From an uncultured Phycisphaerae bacterium (GTDB taxonomy: Bacteria > Planctomycetota > Phycisphaerae > UBA1845 > Fen-1342): a stretch of 64,000 nt of DNA. The stretch covers positions 62,001-126,000 of the forward strand of contig CALGJV010000007.1 in assembly GCA_937928595.1 (NCBI GenBank), given 5' to 3'. The notes under the pieces were generated by a model. The model ran no database searches, was not told the DNA's origin, and saw only the letters and a list, made by a program, of their open reading frames with translations. The translations under genes and the position numbers were made by a program. Of the stretch, positions 52,627 to 60,785 are shown piece after piece. Each line of letters begins with the position of its first letter. The stretch's first letter is position 1.

Positions 52627-53661
52627 ATGATCCCGGTGAACCGCAACGGCGAAGTGTGGGTCTTCGCGGAGCAGGAGGACGGCGCGCTGCACGACATCGC
52701 GCTCGAGTTGTGCGGCAAGGCCCGCGAGCTGGCCGACCGGCTCGGTGTGCAGGTCGGCGCCGTTCTGCCCGGCTGGAACGTGCGCGAGCTGGGCTACCGC
52801 CTCATCCCGCACGGGGCCGACCGCGTGTACCTCGTGCAGGACCGCCGCCTCGAGCACTACCAGACGCAGCCCTACGCCCGCGCGCTGTGCACGCTCGTCG
52901 AGCAGCACCGGCCGCAGATCGTCCTGTTCGGGGCGACCCCGCTCGGGCGCGATCTGGCCCCGCGGGTGGCCTCGGCGCTGCGCTGCGGCCTGACCGCCGA
53001 CTGCACCGACCTGGACGTGGCCGACGTGGACGACCCGGCCGCGAAGACCACGCACCGGAACCTGCTGCTCCAGATCCGCCCGGCGTTCGGCGGCAACATC
53101 ATCGCGACGATCATCAACCCCCAGCGCTGGCCGCAGATGGCGACCGTGCGCGAGGGCGTCATGCCGCTGCGCGAGCCGAACATGCAGCGCAAGGGCGAGA
53201 TCGTCGCAGCCCCGGTGACGTTCGAGGAGGCCGATTTCGCGGTGCGGCTGGTCGAGCGGCACCGCGAACCCCGCAAGGTCAACCTCAAGGGGGCCCGCAC
53301 GATCGTGGCCGGCGGCGGCGGCGTGGGCAGCAAGGCGAACTTCAAGCTGATCCATGACCTGGCCGGCGCGATCGGCGGGGCGGTCGGCGCGAGCCGGGCG
53401 GCCGTGGACGGCGGTTTCATCGGCAAGGAACACCAGATCGGGCAGACCGGCACGACCGTCCGCCCGGCGCTGTACGTGGCCTGCGGCATCAGCGGCGCGA
53501 TCCAGCACCGCGCGGGCATGGAAGAATCGGCCAAGATCGTGGCGGTCAACTGGGATCGCGAAGCGCCCATCTTCGGCGTCGCGCACTACGGCATCGTCGG
53601 CGACCTCAACCAGGTCATCCCGTTGATGATCAAGGCGATCAAGGAGCGGCCGAAGGAGTGA
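52627..53661 (+). CDS. etfA: Electron transfer flavoprotein alpha subunit
   Basis: A 344-residue EtfA. The N-terminal domain has 'EVWVFAEQEDGALHDIALELCGKARELA'. The C-terminal FAD domain has 'GGGGVGSKANFKLIHDLA', 'GASRAAVDGGFIGKEHQIGQTGTTV' and 'YVACGISGAIQHRAGM', all diagnostic. There is no N-terminal ferredoxin extension. I start at the ATG with TGGAG 7 nt upstream; two upstream GTG codons are in frame. The 105-nt gap after etfB has no gene. Confidence 0.94.
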   Translation: MIPVNRNGEVWVFAEQEDGALHDIALELCGKARELADRLGVQVGAVLPGWNVRELGYRLIPHGADRVYLVQDRRLEHYQTQPYARALCTLVEQHRPQIVLFGATPLGRDLAPRVASALRCGLTADCTDLDVADVDDPAAKTTHRNLLLQIRPAFGGNIIATIINPQRWPQMATVREGVMPLREPNMQRKGEIVAAPVTFEEADFAVRLVERHREPRKVNLKGARTIVAGGGGVGSKANFKLIHDLAGAIGGAVGASRAAVDGGFIGKEHQIGQTGTTVRPALYVACGISGAIQHRAGMEESAKIVAVNWDREAPIFGVAHYGIVGDLNQVIPLMIKAIKERPKE

Positions 53662-53726
53662 GGCAGAAGGAGCCGGGGCCCGGGAGCGACGACGGCCGGA
53701 AACGGTAAAGGCTGCGAGAGCTGTGT

Positions 53727-55583
53727 ATGCCCAACTTCTTCACGGACAATGACGACATCCGATTCCTCTTCGACCACCTGGACCTCGGCGAGCTGGCTCG
53801 GGTGCAGGAGCGCGACTTCGCCGACGCCCGCGCCGGGGTGGGCTACGCGCCCGTCGACGAGGCCGACGCGCTCGACAACTACCGCCGCATCCTCGAGATC
53901 ACCGGCGACCTCGCCGGCCGGATCATCGCCCCGCGGGCCGAACGGGTGGATGCCGAGGGCAACACCCTGAACGAGGACGGCACCGTCACGCTTCATCCGC
54001 TCGTCGCGGACAACCTGCGCCGCCTCGCCCAGGCCGACCTGATGGGCTTCACGCTGCCGCGCCGCTACGAGGGCCTGAACTGCCCGAACCTCGTCTACAG
54101 CATGGCCATCGAGATCGTCAGCCGCGCCGACGCGTCGCTGATGAACATCTTCGGCCTCCAGGGCATCGCCGAGACGATCAACGCCTTCGCCGACGAGGAG
54201 CTCAAGCAGGAGTACCTGCCGCGCTTCGCCCGGGGCGAGGTCACCGGCGCGATGGTCCTGACCGAGCCCGACGCCGGCAGCGACCTCCAGGCCGTCCGGC
54301 TGCGCGCCGTCCAGGATCCCGACGGCCGGTGGTACCTGCGCGGCGTCAAGCGCTTCATCACCAACGGCTGCGGCGAGGTTCTGCTCACGCTCGCCCGCAG
54401 CGAGGCGGACATCGCCGACGGCCGCGGGCTGTCGCTGTACCTGTCGGAGCGCGGTCCGCGCATCCGCGTGCGGCACCTCGAGCACAAGCTCGGCATCCAC
54501 GGCTCGCCGACCTGCGAGCTCGTTTACGACGACGCCCCGGCCCGGCTGATCGGCCAGCGGCAGCGCGGCCTGATCACCTACGTCATGGCGCTCATGAACG
54601 GGGCCCGCGTCGGCATCGCGGCCCAGTCGCTCGGCATCGCCGAGGCGGCCTATCGCCTCGCCCGCGAGTACGCCCACTCCCGCAAGCAGTTCGGCGGACC
54701 GATCGAGCGGCTCCCGGCGGTGGCCGAGATGATCACCGACATGAAGATCCAGGTCGAAGCGGCTCGCGCGCTGACCTACGAGACGAGCCGCGTCTGCGAC
54801 TTGGAGAACAACAACACCTGGGTCCTCGAGTGCGACCCGCCGGAAGACAAGGACGAGCTCAAGGTCCGCAAGGAGCTGGCCCGTACGCTCAAGCGTCTGA
54901 ACGGGCTGCTGACGCCCATGAGCAAGTACTACGCCTCCGAGATGTGCATCCGCGTGGCCGACACGGCGCTTCAGGTGCTCGGCGGCTCGGGCTACATGAC
55001 CGACTACCCCGCCGAGCGCTATCTGCGCGACGCCCGTATCACCACGATCTATGAGGGCACCAGTCAGCTCCAGATCGTCGCCGCCGTCCGCGGCGTGTGC
55101 TCCGGCGCGTTCGAGCGCCGCGTGGCCGAGTTCGAGGAACTGGTCTACACCGACCCCGACCTGGCGGCGCTGCGCGAGAAGCTCGTCGAGGGCCGCATGC
55201 AGGTGCTCAGCGCGATCGCGTTCGTGAAGAGCCAGGCCGGCGACTACCTGGACCTCGCCGGGCGCCGCCTCGTGGACGCCGCCGCCGCGGTCTACATCGG
55301 CCACCTGCTGCTCCAGCAGGCCGCGGGACTGCGCGTGTCGAAGGTCGGCGGGCTGGGCTTCCCGAGCGGACGGGCGCCGGGCGACGCCGCTCCGGGGCCC
55401 GCCAGCGGACTCAGCGCGGATCAGCGGGCGGCGCTGCGGGCCCGCAAGCAGCGTGTGGCCCGCCGGTTCATCACGACGGAGATGCCCCAGGTGCGCGTGA
55501 ACTGCGAGCTGATCGCGGCGGGCGATCGCGCCCCGCTGGAGGACTTCGAGTTGCTGGCCGGGCCGCTGCCCGCGAAGGAATAG
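53727..55583 (+). CDS. Acyl-CoA dehydrogenase, long C-terminally extended type
   Basis: A 618-residue FAD enzyme. The core includes 'GAMVLTEPDAGSDLQAVRL' and 'RFITNGCGE' (flavin region), 'AREYAHSRKQFGGPI', 'QVLGGSGYMTDYPAERYLRDARITTIYEGTSQLQ' (catalytic Glu in IYEGTS). An extra ~150-residue C-terminal helical region distinguishes it from ~380-residue short-chain enzymes, as in very-long-chain or DUF1974-like variants. It delivers electrons to the EtfAB encoded just upstream. It is the third gene of the unit (65-nt gap). Confidence 0.93.
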   Translation: MPNFFTDNDDIRFLFDHLDLGELARVQERDFADARAGVGYAPVDEADALDNYRRILEITGDLAGRIIAPRAERVDAEGNTLNEDGTVTLHPLVADNLRRLAQADLMGFTLPRRYEGLNCPNLVYSMAIEIVSRADASLMNIFGLQGIAETINAFADEELKQEYLPRFARGEVTGAMVLTEPDAGSDLQAVRLRAVQDPDGRWYLRGVKRFITNGCGEVLLTLARSEADIADGRGLSLYLSERGPRIRVRHLEHKLGIHGSPTCELVYDDAPARLIGQRQRGLITYVMALMNGARVGIAAQSLGIAEAAYRLAREYAHSRKQFGGPIERLPAVAEMITDMKIQVEAARALTYETSRVCDLENNNTWVLECDPPEDKDELKVRKELARTLKRLNGLLTPMSKYYASEMCIRVADTALQVLGGSGYMTDYPAERYLRDARITTIYEGTSQLQIVAAVRGVCSGAFERRVAEFEELVYTDPDLAALREKLVEGRMQVLSAIAFVKSQAGDYLDLAGRRLVDAAAAVYIGHLLLQQAAGLRVSKVGGLGFPSGRAPGDAAPGPASGLSADQRAALRARKQRVARRFITTEMPQVRVNCELIAAGDRAPLEDFELLAGPLPAKE

Positions 55584-55619
55584 CGCCTCGGGGCCGCTGC
55601 GGCGGTGCGGAGAGTGTCT

Positions 55620-56618
55620 ATGGGCGTCACGCACGGCGACATCCGGCAGGTCGGCGAACTCGTGCGGGAGCACGGGCGGCATTTCGAGCGGGTGCTGAGC
55701 GAGCTGCGGCGCGTGATCGTGGGGCAGGAGGCCCTGCTGCGGAAGATGCTTGCGGGCTTGCTGGCCGACGGTCACATTCTGCTCGAGGGCGTGCCGGGCC
55801 TCGCGAAGACGACCGCGGTCGCGTGCCTGGCCCGCACGATCCGGCTGCTCTTCAAGCGCATCCAGTTCACGCCGGACCTCCTGCCCGCGGACATTCTCGG
55901 GACGATGATCTTCCAGGCCCGGGACGGGACGTTCGAGCTGCGCAAGGGACCGGTCTTCGCGAACATCATCCTGGCCGACGAGGTGAACCGCGCCCCGGCC
56001 AAGGTGCAGAGCGCCCTGCTGGAGGTCATGCAGGAGCGGCACGTCACGATCGGCACCGAGACGCACCCCGTCCCGACGCCGTTCATGGTCCTCGCGACGC
56101 AGAACCCGATCGAGCAGGAGGGCACGTACCCGCTGCCCGAAGCGCAGGTCGACCGGTTCATGCTCAAGCTGCTGGTCGACTACCCGACGGCGGATGAAGA
56201 GCGGCAGATTCTCGACCGCATGGCCCCGCAGCGCGGGACACCGCAGGTGAGCGAAGTGCTCGAGCCGGCGGAGCTCCTCGCCGCCCGCCAGGTACTGGAC
56301 GAGATCTACATCGACGACAAAGTAAAGGATTACATCGTTACGCTCGTGCAGGCCACGCGGACCCCGGCGGCGGCGGGGCTCGAGATCGGGGCGTGGATCG
56401 AGTACGGCGCGTCCCCGCGGGCGACCATCTACCTGGCCCGGGGGGCCCGGGCGATGGCGTTCTTGGCCGGACGGGGCTACGTGACGCCGCAGGATGTCAA
56501 GGACATTGCCCCGGACGTGCTGCGGCACCGCGTGATCGTGAGCTACGAGGCGGAGGCGGAAGAGAAGACCAGCGACGACATCGTGCGGTGCGTGCTCGAC
56601 CGCGTGCCCGTCCCCTGA
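55620..56618 (+). CDS. MoxR-family AAA+ ATPase
   Basis: A 332-residue AAA+ protein: '[33 protein letters not shown]' contains the MoxR GQ motif and Walker A (GVPGLAKT), '[26 protein letters not shown]' Walker B, '[25 protein letters not shown]' sensor 1/Arg finger. MoxR proteins act as chaperones, usually next to VWA and DUF58 genes. None is adjacent here; instead it follows the acyl-CoA dehydrogenase gene by 36 nt. The ATG with GGAGAG upstream is preferred over a longer reading. Confidence 0.93.
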   Translation: MGVTHGDIRQVGELVREHGRHFERVLSELRRVIVGQEALLRKMLAGLLADGHILLEGVPGLAKTTAVACLARTIRLLFKRIQFTPDLLPADILGTMIFQARDGTFELRKGPVFANIILADEVNRAPAKVQSALLEVMQERHVTIGTETHPVPTPFMVLATQNPIEQEGTYPLPEAQVDRFMLKLLVDYPTADEERQILDRMAPQRGTPQVSEVLEPAELLAARQVLDEIYIDDKVKDYIVTLVQATRTPAAAGLEIGAWIEYGASPRATIYLARGARAMAFLAGRGYVTPQDVKDIAPDVLRHRVIVSYEAEAEEKTSDDIVRCVLDRVPVP

Positions 56619-56742
56619 GTCGCCGTCCGAAAAGGTGCGGCGGCCCTTTCTCTCACGTGGGGACCGTGATAGCATCACCAAGTTGGGCTATTGTGAGGGA
56701 AAAATCGCTCCCGAGCCGTGCGCCCGATCGGCGAAAAAAAGT

Positions 56743-56863
56743 GGCGGAGGGCAACCTATCGGCGACAGGTGCCCTTCCGCCGGCGCAGCACCACCCCAGT
56801 GGGGAGCCGGGTGGTGCATCTTGCGGCGAGGTGTGTCCTGACGACACGCCTCGTCCGCTTTTT
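56743..56863 (+). ncRNA. Candidate structured RNA: three consecutive hairpins ending in a terminator
   Basis: Hairpin 1 (56743-56781): GGCGGA-GGGC-a-ACCT / AGGT-GCCC-t-TCCGCC, 14 pairs with two single bulges. Hairpin 2 (56788-56817): GCACCACC / GGTGGTGC. Hairpin 3 (56827-56853): CGAGGTGTGTC / GACACGCCTCG with one G-U pair, followed by TCCGC and TTTTT. The last is an intrinsic terminator in the plus direction. It could be an independent small RNA or the structured 3' UTR of moxR. No known family is recognised. Confidence 0.45.
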
Positions 56864-57020
56864 ACGACCGACCTGCAACTACTGGCAACACCGGTCGGAT
56901 GCGAGCGAAGCCGAACCCGCTTCCCCATAAACGCTAGGCCGCGCCGCGCCTTCTTTTCCACCCGCACCGGGAGAAATGCCCCAAAATCGTGGGCTTGCGC
57001 CGCGCCGCCGCCCACTCAAC

Positions 57021-57047
57021 AAAAAGGGCCCGCTCTTAGCGGGCCCT
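57021..57047 (-). terminator. Strong intrinsic terminator (minus strand)
   Basis: On the minus strand AGGGCCCGC-TAAGA-GCGGGCCCT followed by TTTT (five T counting the last paired base). Perfect 9-bp GC-rich stem with a U-tract. No minus-strand protein gene is upstream, so it must end a small transcript. Confidence 0.75.
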
Positions 57048-57099
57048 CTTAGGAGGAGTTCATAGGAGGGTCCTGTGCGACCCTCAGGAGGAGGAGTTG

Positions 57100-57255
57100 T
57101 CAGGTTCTAGGCCCGCTTCCGTCCCCCAGTCCACCAAAACACGTCTTTTTTTGCCGCACCACCGTGCAGCCGTCCCGGTTCGGCTCAAGCGCGCCCCCTG
57201 GAACGAAGCCAAAGAAGAAGGACCAGCTTGGCCAAGCCGGTCCTTCAACAGTCAT
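57100..57255 (-). CDS. Questionable 51-residue open frame in the RNA-rich region
   Basis: The frame encodes MTVEGPAWPSWSFFFGF... ending in ...GDGSGPRT, with an aromatic cluster and two Cys. The ATG has only a weak GGA upstream, and the first third coincides with a long palindromic hairpin, so the peptide may be an accident of the RNA structure. It ends ~50 nt before the intrinsic terminator, which would be a normal gene-terminator distance. Confidence 0.2.
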   Translation of the reverse strand: MTVEGPAWPSWSFFFGFVPGGALEPNRDGCTVVRQKKTCFGGLGDGSGPRT

Positions 57256-57414
57256 AAGCGTCCATTGCTTCGTTCCCGCCCTTCGGCTCCCGTGAAGAGC
57301 AGAAACTCTGGACTCCGTGAAACTATAAGCACCGCAATTCCCGCCTTTCCAGTCTGGCCGAGCAAAAAAGCCGCCGCGCAGCCCTTGGCACTCGGCCGAA
57401 CCGCGCCTTAGTAC

Positions 57415-57442
57415 TTGCGAAAAATAAGTTTATGTTCACAAT
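57415..57442 (+). promoter_or_regulatory. Weak promoter candidate for the GH65 gene
   Basis: TTGCGA, 16-base AT-rich spacer, CACAAT, about 45 nt before the ATG at 57488. Neither box is close to consensus, but the local AT-richness is notable. Confidence 0.3.
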
Positions 57443-57487
57443 GCCCGGTCGACGCTGATCGCCGCGTGGAACCGGGAGAAACTTAGA

Positions 57488-59827
57488 ATGTCCTATAAAA
57501 CGCGGGCTTCGAGACGATCAAAAAGTCGGAAGGTACACGCCGAAAGAACCTCCACCGGTCCCGAAATGGCGCCTGAGCCAACTTGGTTCGTTTTGTGGGA
57601 GCGCTCCAGCATCGCAAGCGCCGGGCACGAAGCCACGGTCTTTTCGCTCTCGAACGGGTACATCGCAGTTCGCGGAACCCATCCCGAGGACGCCGACGGC
57701 GGCTTGCCCGGTACGCCCATCGCCGGCATCTACACCGACGACCGCCTCGGCTTTCGAACGCTCGTCACTTGCGACCACTGGCTCGGCGTGAGCGTGCGGG
57801 CTGCCGGCCGCACGTTGAGCCCGCGGGGCACCGACGTCACCGCGTACGCGCGCCGCTTCGATCTTCGTCGCGGTTGCGTGGCGCGCACGCTGACTTGGGC
57901 GCCGACGCCGCGCGTGGCGCTGGAGATCGAGACCACGCACTTCGCGAGCCGCGCGCACCCGCGCCTCGCGCTCCAGCGGTACGTCGTCCGCGGCCTGCGC
58001 GGCACGGTCGATGTCTTCTGCCGCGCCACGGTGACCGCGCGCGTCCGCACCCGCGGCGAGTACCTGCTGGCCGGCCACCGCACCACGCGTCACGGCCCCG
58101 GCTGCACGACCATCTCGCGCACCCGGGACGGCGGCTACCGCATCGCCCGGCATGCGGTCGCACATTGCGACGACGAACCGGTGGCGCCGCGGACCGACGC
58201 AGCCGGCGCCACCTGGACGGTCCGCCGACGGTTGCGCGCCGGGCAGACGCTCACGCTGGTCAAGTACGTGGGCTTCGCGACCTCGCGCGACGGCGGTCCC
58301 GACTTTGCCGACGTCGCGGCCGCGGTCGCGGCGGGAGCGGCGGAGCACGGCTTCGACGCGGCCCTGGCCGACCATGTCGCGGCCTGGCGGGCCTTCTGGC
58401 GGGACGCCGATCTCGTCCTGGACGGCGACCCGGCGCTTCAGACCGCGACGCGCTACACCGTGGCGCAGCTCCTGAGTCATGCGGCGTCGGAGGACGACAC
58501 GGTCAGTCTTGCGGCCAAGCCGCTGTCGGCCGAGGGCTATCGCGGGCACGTGTTCTGGGACACGGACCTGTTCATGGCGCCGGCGATCACCGCACTGGCA
58601 CCGGAGCTGGGCCGCAATCTCGTCAATTACCGCCACTACACGCTCGACGGCGCCCGCCGCAACGCCCGCCGCTGGGGCTACCGCGGGGCGTGGTACCCGT
58701 GGGAGAGCGCGGACGACGGCACGGAGGTCACACCGCGCTTCTGGCTGCGGAGCGACGGCCGCCGCATGCCGATCACGTGCTGGAAATACGAGATCCACTC
58801 GGTCTGCGGCGTGGCGTACGCGGCCTGGGATTACTACCTCGCCACGGGGGACGAGGACTGGCTGCTCGCGCGTGGCGTTGAGATTCTGCTGGAAACCGCG
58901 CGGTTCTGGGCCTCGCGGGCGGTCTACGTACCGCGCCGCCGGCGCTACGAGATCCACAACGTCTGCGGCCCGGACGAGTGTCACGAGCACGTCGACAACT
59001 CCGCCTACATCAACGTGTTGGCGCAGTGGAACATCGCCCGCGCGCTGGACACGCTCGCGCGGCTGCGCCAGACCCGCCCGGCCGCGGCCCGCGAACTTCT
59101 CCGCCGGCTGGAGCTGAGCGCGGCCGAGCTGGCGGCGGTCCGGCGCGTCGGCCGGCGGCTCTACATCCCGCGCGACCGGGCGACCGGCTGGTACCGGCAG
59201 TTCGACGGCTTCGAGCGGCTCCGCTTCATCGACCCCGCCACCGCGCAGGAGCGGTTCGCGAACCCCGTCCACGCCGAGCGGACGCAGGTCGTCAAACAGG
59301 CCGACGTCATCATGCTGCTCTACCTGCTTCGCGGCCGGCACACGCGCGCCGAGATGCTGGCCAACTGGGACTACTACCTGCCGCGCACCCAGCACAACAC
59401 GTCGCTCTCGGCCGGCACGCACGCCGCGGTGGCCGCCCGGATCGGGCTGCTGCGGACCGTGGTGCGGTTCTTCACCGAAGCGGTGAACATGGACCTGCGG
59501 AACTGGCGCGGCGACAGCGACCGGGGCCTGCACGGGGCGGCGCTGGGCGGCGCGATCTGTGCATTGCTGTTCGGGTTCGGCGGTTTGCAATTCCAGGAAG
59601 AGCAACTCGTCGTCGAGCCGACGCTGCCGCCCGGCTGGCGGCGACTGCGCCTCCCGTTCTGCTACCAGGGCCGGCGCCTGCGGCTCGACGTGACCGCCGC
59701 GGGCTACGAGCTGCGCTTCCGGACCCGCGGCGGCGGACCGGTCGCCATCGTGACGAGCGGTCGGCGGCAAGTCCTGCGGCCGGGCGGCGTGGTCCGCGGA
59801 CCGTTGCAGCCGCCGCTGCGGGAGTAG
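57488..59827 (+). CDS. Glycoside hydrolase family 65 enzyme (disaccharide phosphorylase or hydrolase)
   Basis: A 779-residue GH65 protein. These enzymes phosphorolyse maltose, trehalose, kojibiose or nigerose, or hydrolyse them. The N-terminal beta-sandwich (from 'FSLSNGYIAVRGTHPED') is followed by the (alpha/alpha)6 barrel with 'HVFWDTDLFMAPAI' and the catalytic-acid motif CGPDECHEHVDNSAYIN (493-509, Glu in 497-500). 'VVKQADVIML' and 'RTQHNTSLSAGTHA' form the region that binds phosphate in phosphorylases. The first ~28 residues are basic and of lower GC; translation could also begin at the internal ATG near residue 27. Exact substrate not determinable. Confidence 0.9.
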   Translation: MSYKTRASRRSKSRKVHAERTSTGPEMAPEPTWFVLWERSSIASAGHEATVFSLSNGYIAVRGTHPEDADGGLPGTPIAGIYTDDRLGFRTLVTCDHWLGVSVRAAGRTLSPRGTDVTAYARRFDLRRGCVARTLTWAPTPRVALEIETTHFASRAHPRLALQRYVVRGLRGTVDVFCRATVTARVRTRGEYLLAGHRTTRHGPGCTTISRTRDGGYRIARHAVAHCDDEPVAPRTDAAGATWTVRRRLRAGQTLTLVKYVGFATSRDGGPDFADVAAAVAAGAAEHGFDAALADHVAAWRAFWRDADLVLDGDPALQTATRYTVAQLLSHAASEDDTVSLAAKPLSAEGYRGHVFWDTDLFMAPAITALAPELGRNLVNYRHYTLDGARRNARRWGYRGAWYPWESADDGTEVTPRFWLRSDGRRMPITCWKYEIHSVCGVAYAAWDYYLATGDEDWLLARGVEILLETARFWASRAVYVPRRRRYEIHNVCGPDECHEHVDNSAYINVLAQWNIARALDTLARLRQTRPAAARELLRRLELSAAELAAVRRVGRRLYIPRDRATGWYRQFDGFERLRFIDPATAQERFANPVHAERTQVVKQADVIMLLYLLRGRHTRAEMLANWDYYLPRTQHNTSLSAGTHAAVAARIGLLRTVVRFFTEAVNMDLRNWRGDSDRGLHGAALGGAICALLFGFGGLQFQEEQLVVEPTLPPGWRRLRLPFCYQGRRLRLDVTAAGYELRFRTRGGGPVAIVTSGRRQVLRPGGVVRGPLQPPLRE

Positions 59828-59864
59828 CCGCGGTCCCCACCGGCCCTGCACGGGCGGGAAACAC

Positions 59865-59904
59865 ATCGGCCGCCGAGCGCCGTGCGGGCGGCTCGGCGGC
59901 CGAT
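59865..59904. terminator. Bidirectional hairpin terminator between convergent genes
   Basis: Perfect 14-bp stem ATCGGCCGCCGAGC / GCTCGGCGGCCGAT with a 12-nt loop, between the GH65 stop (plus) and the PEP-CTERM stop (minus). Confidence 0.65.
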
Positions 59905-59936
59905 CGTGATGATCGCCACGCTGGGCGGCGCGGTGT

Positions 59937-60785
59937 CTACCGGCGGCGGAGCGCCAGCAGACCCAGCGCCAACAGCGTCAGCGCACCCGGCTCGGGCACG
60001 ACGCCGACGGCCACAAGGTCCGGGCCGCCGAAGCTCGTGCCCGCGCTCTCGACGCGGATGCCGATCACGTTCTGCCAATCGGCGCCGACGCTCAGGCCGA
60101 CGCCGGTGACCGGCTGCGCGCCGCCGATCTCGAGCGTGTCCAGCGTCCACAGCCCCGGGCCCATCTGCGTGCGGCTGACGAACAGGACCGGTGTGAGAAT
60201 CGCGTTGCCCAGCGGGTCGTACCCGAGAATCCCGTAGACGTTCATGTCGCTGTTGCCGCCGCGCTCGAGCAGCGCCACCTCGACCGTGGTCGCATCACCG
60301 TCGTCGTTGATCTGGAGGCCCCCGCCGAGCAGTAGATCGACGTAGTACCGGCTCGCGACCTCTTCGCCGTCGAGGATCCAGCTCATGTTCTTCTCGCCGC
60401 CGGGCCCCGGGCCGAAAACCTCGGCGAGCGTCGCCGCGCCGCCGGCCTCGCCCGCGAACGCCGAGGCGGTGTCGGCCCGGTCCGGATTGAAGCTGTACAC
60501 GTGGCCGGACGTGCTCATATCCCGCGGCTGCGGGTCGTTCCACCCGAACAGCGCCACGCCCGGTTGCTCACGATAGAGCCACCCGTCGTTGAACCGCAGA
60601 AAGTCCGCCCCCGTCAACACCGTCGCACTGCCGCCGAACGACAGACTGCCCAGCGACCGATCGCCCGCCGCAAGCGTCGTAGCGGCACCAAGCGCCGGGT
60701 AGAACGTCCCCGCGCCGGCGGTTGACGCCAGCCACCCGGCCGACACCGCCGCAACCCAAACCGCGCGTCTGGCTCCAAGCTTCAT
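59937..60785 (-). CDS. PEP-CTERM domain secreted protein
   Basis: A 282-residue exported protein with a signal peptide (WVAAVSAGWLASTAGA), a Gly/Ala/Asp-rich beta body that includes 'NMSWILDGEEVASRYYVDLLLGGGLQINDDGD', and a C-terminal sorting signal 'VVPEPGALTLLALGLLALRRR'. The ATG follows GGAGGAG, and a good promoter gives a ~270-nt leader. The body has no enzymatic motif. It lies between two carbohydrate-active enzyme genes but on the opposite strand from GH65. Confidence 0.9.
   Translation of the reverse strand: MKLGARRAVWVAAVSAGWLASTAGAGTFYPALGAATTLAAGDRSLGSLSFGGSATVLTGADFLRFNDGWLYREQPGVALFGWNDPQPRDMSTSGHVYSFNPDRADTASAFAGEAGGAATLAEVFGPGPGGEKNMSWILDGEEVASRYYVDLLLGGGLQINDDGDATTVEVALLERGGNSDMNVYGILGYDPLGNAILTPVLFVSRTQMGPGLWTLDTLEIGGAQPVTGVGLSVGADWQNVIGIRVESAGTSFGGPDLVAVGVVPEPGALTLLALGLLALRRR

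Larger units (their letters stand above)
57020..57276 (-). ncRNA. Candidate minus-strand structured small RNA with anti-Shine-Dalgarno motifs
   Basis: On the minus strand the element starts with an outer stem GGAACGAAGC (57276-57267 side) pairing with GCTTCGTTCC (57209-57200). This encloses a long hairpin GAAGGACC...GGTCCTTC built on the palindrome GCTTGGCCAAGC (57217-57246). Downstream come CTCCTCCTCC, a hairpin GAGGGTC/GACCCTC, CTCCTCC again, and the terminator at 57021-57047. The pyrimidine motifs are complementary to Shine-Dalgarno sequences. The promoter is not identified and the 5' end is uncertain. Confidence 0.4.
56619..57487. other. Hairpin-rich, protein-poor intergenic region
   Basis: About 870 bases between moxR and the GH65 gene. 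GC content is lower than the surroundings and there are many A and T runs. It holds at least six strong stem-loops on both strands, described separately, and no convincing protein gene. One 104-codon plus-strand frame starts at a TTG (57097) behind AGGAGGAGGAG, and a 51-codon minus-strand frame spans 57100-57255; both run across the RNA stems and have no recognisable product. Confidence 0.6.

Noticed and set aside
53586-56681. A 1031-codon open frame on the minus strand
   Set aside because: It lies antisense to acyl-CoA dehydrogenase and moxR, both with complete family motifs. Its sequence is the Arg/His/Leu/Val-rich shadow typical of GC-rich DNA.
57097-57411. 104-codon plus-strand frame with TTG start behind AGGAGGAGGAG
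   Set aside because: The ribosome-site match is striking, but the frame crosses two stems and a minus-oriented hairpin, has no recognisable protein character, and the purine run is better explained as the complement of CUCCUCC motifs in a minus-strand RNA.
57518-59866. A 782-codon open frame antisense to the GH65 gene
   Set aside because: The plus-strand frame has clear GH65 motifs; the antisense frame is an uninterrupted GC artefact.
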